A DNA stretch of 11,631 bases, taken from the NCBI GenBank assembly GCA_903858085.1, contig CAIOHJ010000349.1, positions 1-11,631 of the forward strand. Reading direction: 5' to 3'. The notes below the pieces were generated by a model. The model saw nothing but the letters and a program-made list of their open reading frames with translations, was not told where the DNA came from and did no database searches. The translations under genes and the position numbers were made by a program. This DNA comes from an uncultured Chloroflexota bacterium. GTDB taxonomy: Bacteria > Chloroflexota > Anaerolineae > Caldilineales > Caldilineaceae. Below, piece after piece: positions 1-11,631 of the stretch (the first letter of the stretch is position 1; every line of letters starts with the position of its first letter).

Positions 1-11631
<11,631 letters not shown>

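Overview
The whole window is the interior of one very large type I modular polyketide synthase (PKS) gene on the minus strand. One reading frame (codons ending at coordinates divisible by 3, read from 11631 down to 1) is open for all 3,877 codons. There is no stop, and neither the true start nor the true end is inside the window. The visible part alone exceeds 400 kDa. Residue numbers below count from the first visible codon (11631-11629).

Layout in protein order (right to left on the map): tail of an upstream acyl carrier protein (ACP); ketosynthase KS-1; acyltransferase AT-1; a second acyltransferase AT-2; dehydratase (DH); C-methyltransferase (cMT); structural half of a ketoreductase; enoylreductase (ER); catalytic ketoreductase (KR); ACP; KS-2; AT-3, cut by the left edge. 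So there is one complete module (KS-AT-AT-DH-cMT-ER-KR-ACP) with the end of one module before it and the start of another after it.

The complete module carries every activity needed to add a two-carbon unit, C-methylate its alpha carbon and reduce the beta carbon fully. KS-2 then takes over the chain and AT-3, with a malonyl-type motif, supplies its extender.

The main surprise is the tandem AT. A linker-plus-AT unit occurs twice in a row in one module, both copies keep their catalytic residues, and the second copy is a mosaic: its core resembles AT-1 while its flanks resemble AT-3. Both tandem ATs carry VAAH at the specificity position, not the malonyl HAFH of AT-3. A second oddity is His at the KR catalytic Tyr position.

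The organism is bacterial by inference: there are no introns, G+C looks roughly 60-65% by eye, and cis-AT modules with embedded cMT and ER are typical of cyanobacterial, myxobacterial and similar natural-product PKSs. The sequence does not let me name a phylum. I see no RNA gene, mobile element, CRISPR array, promoter, terminator or intergenic gap.
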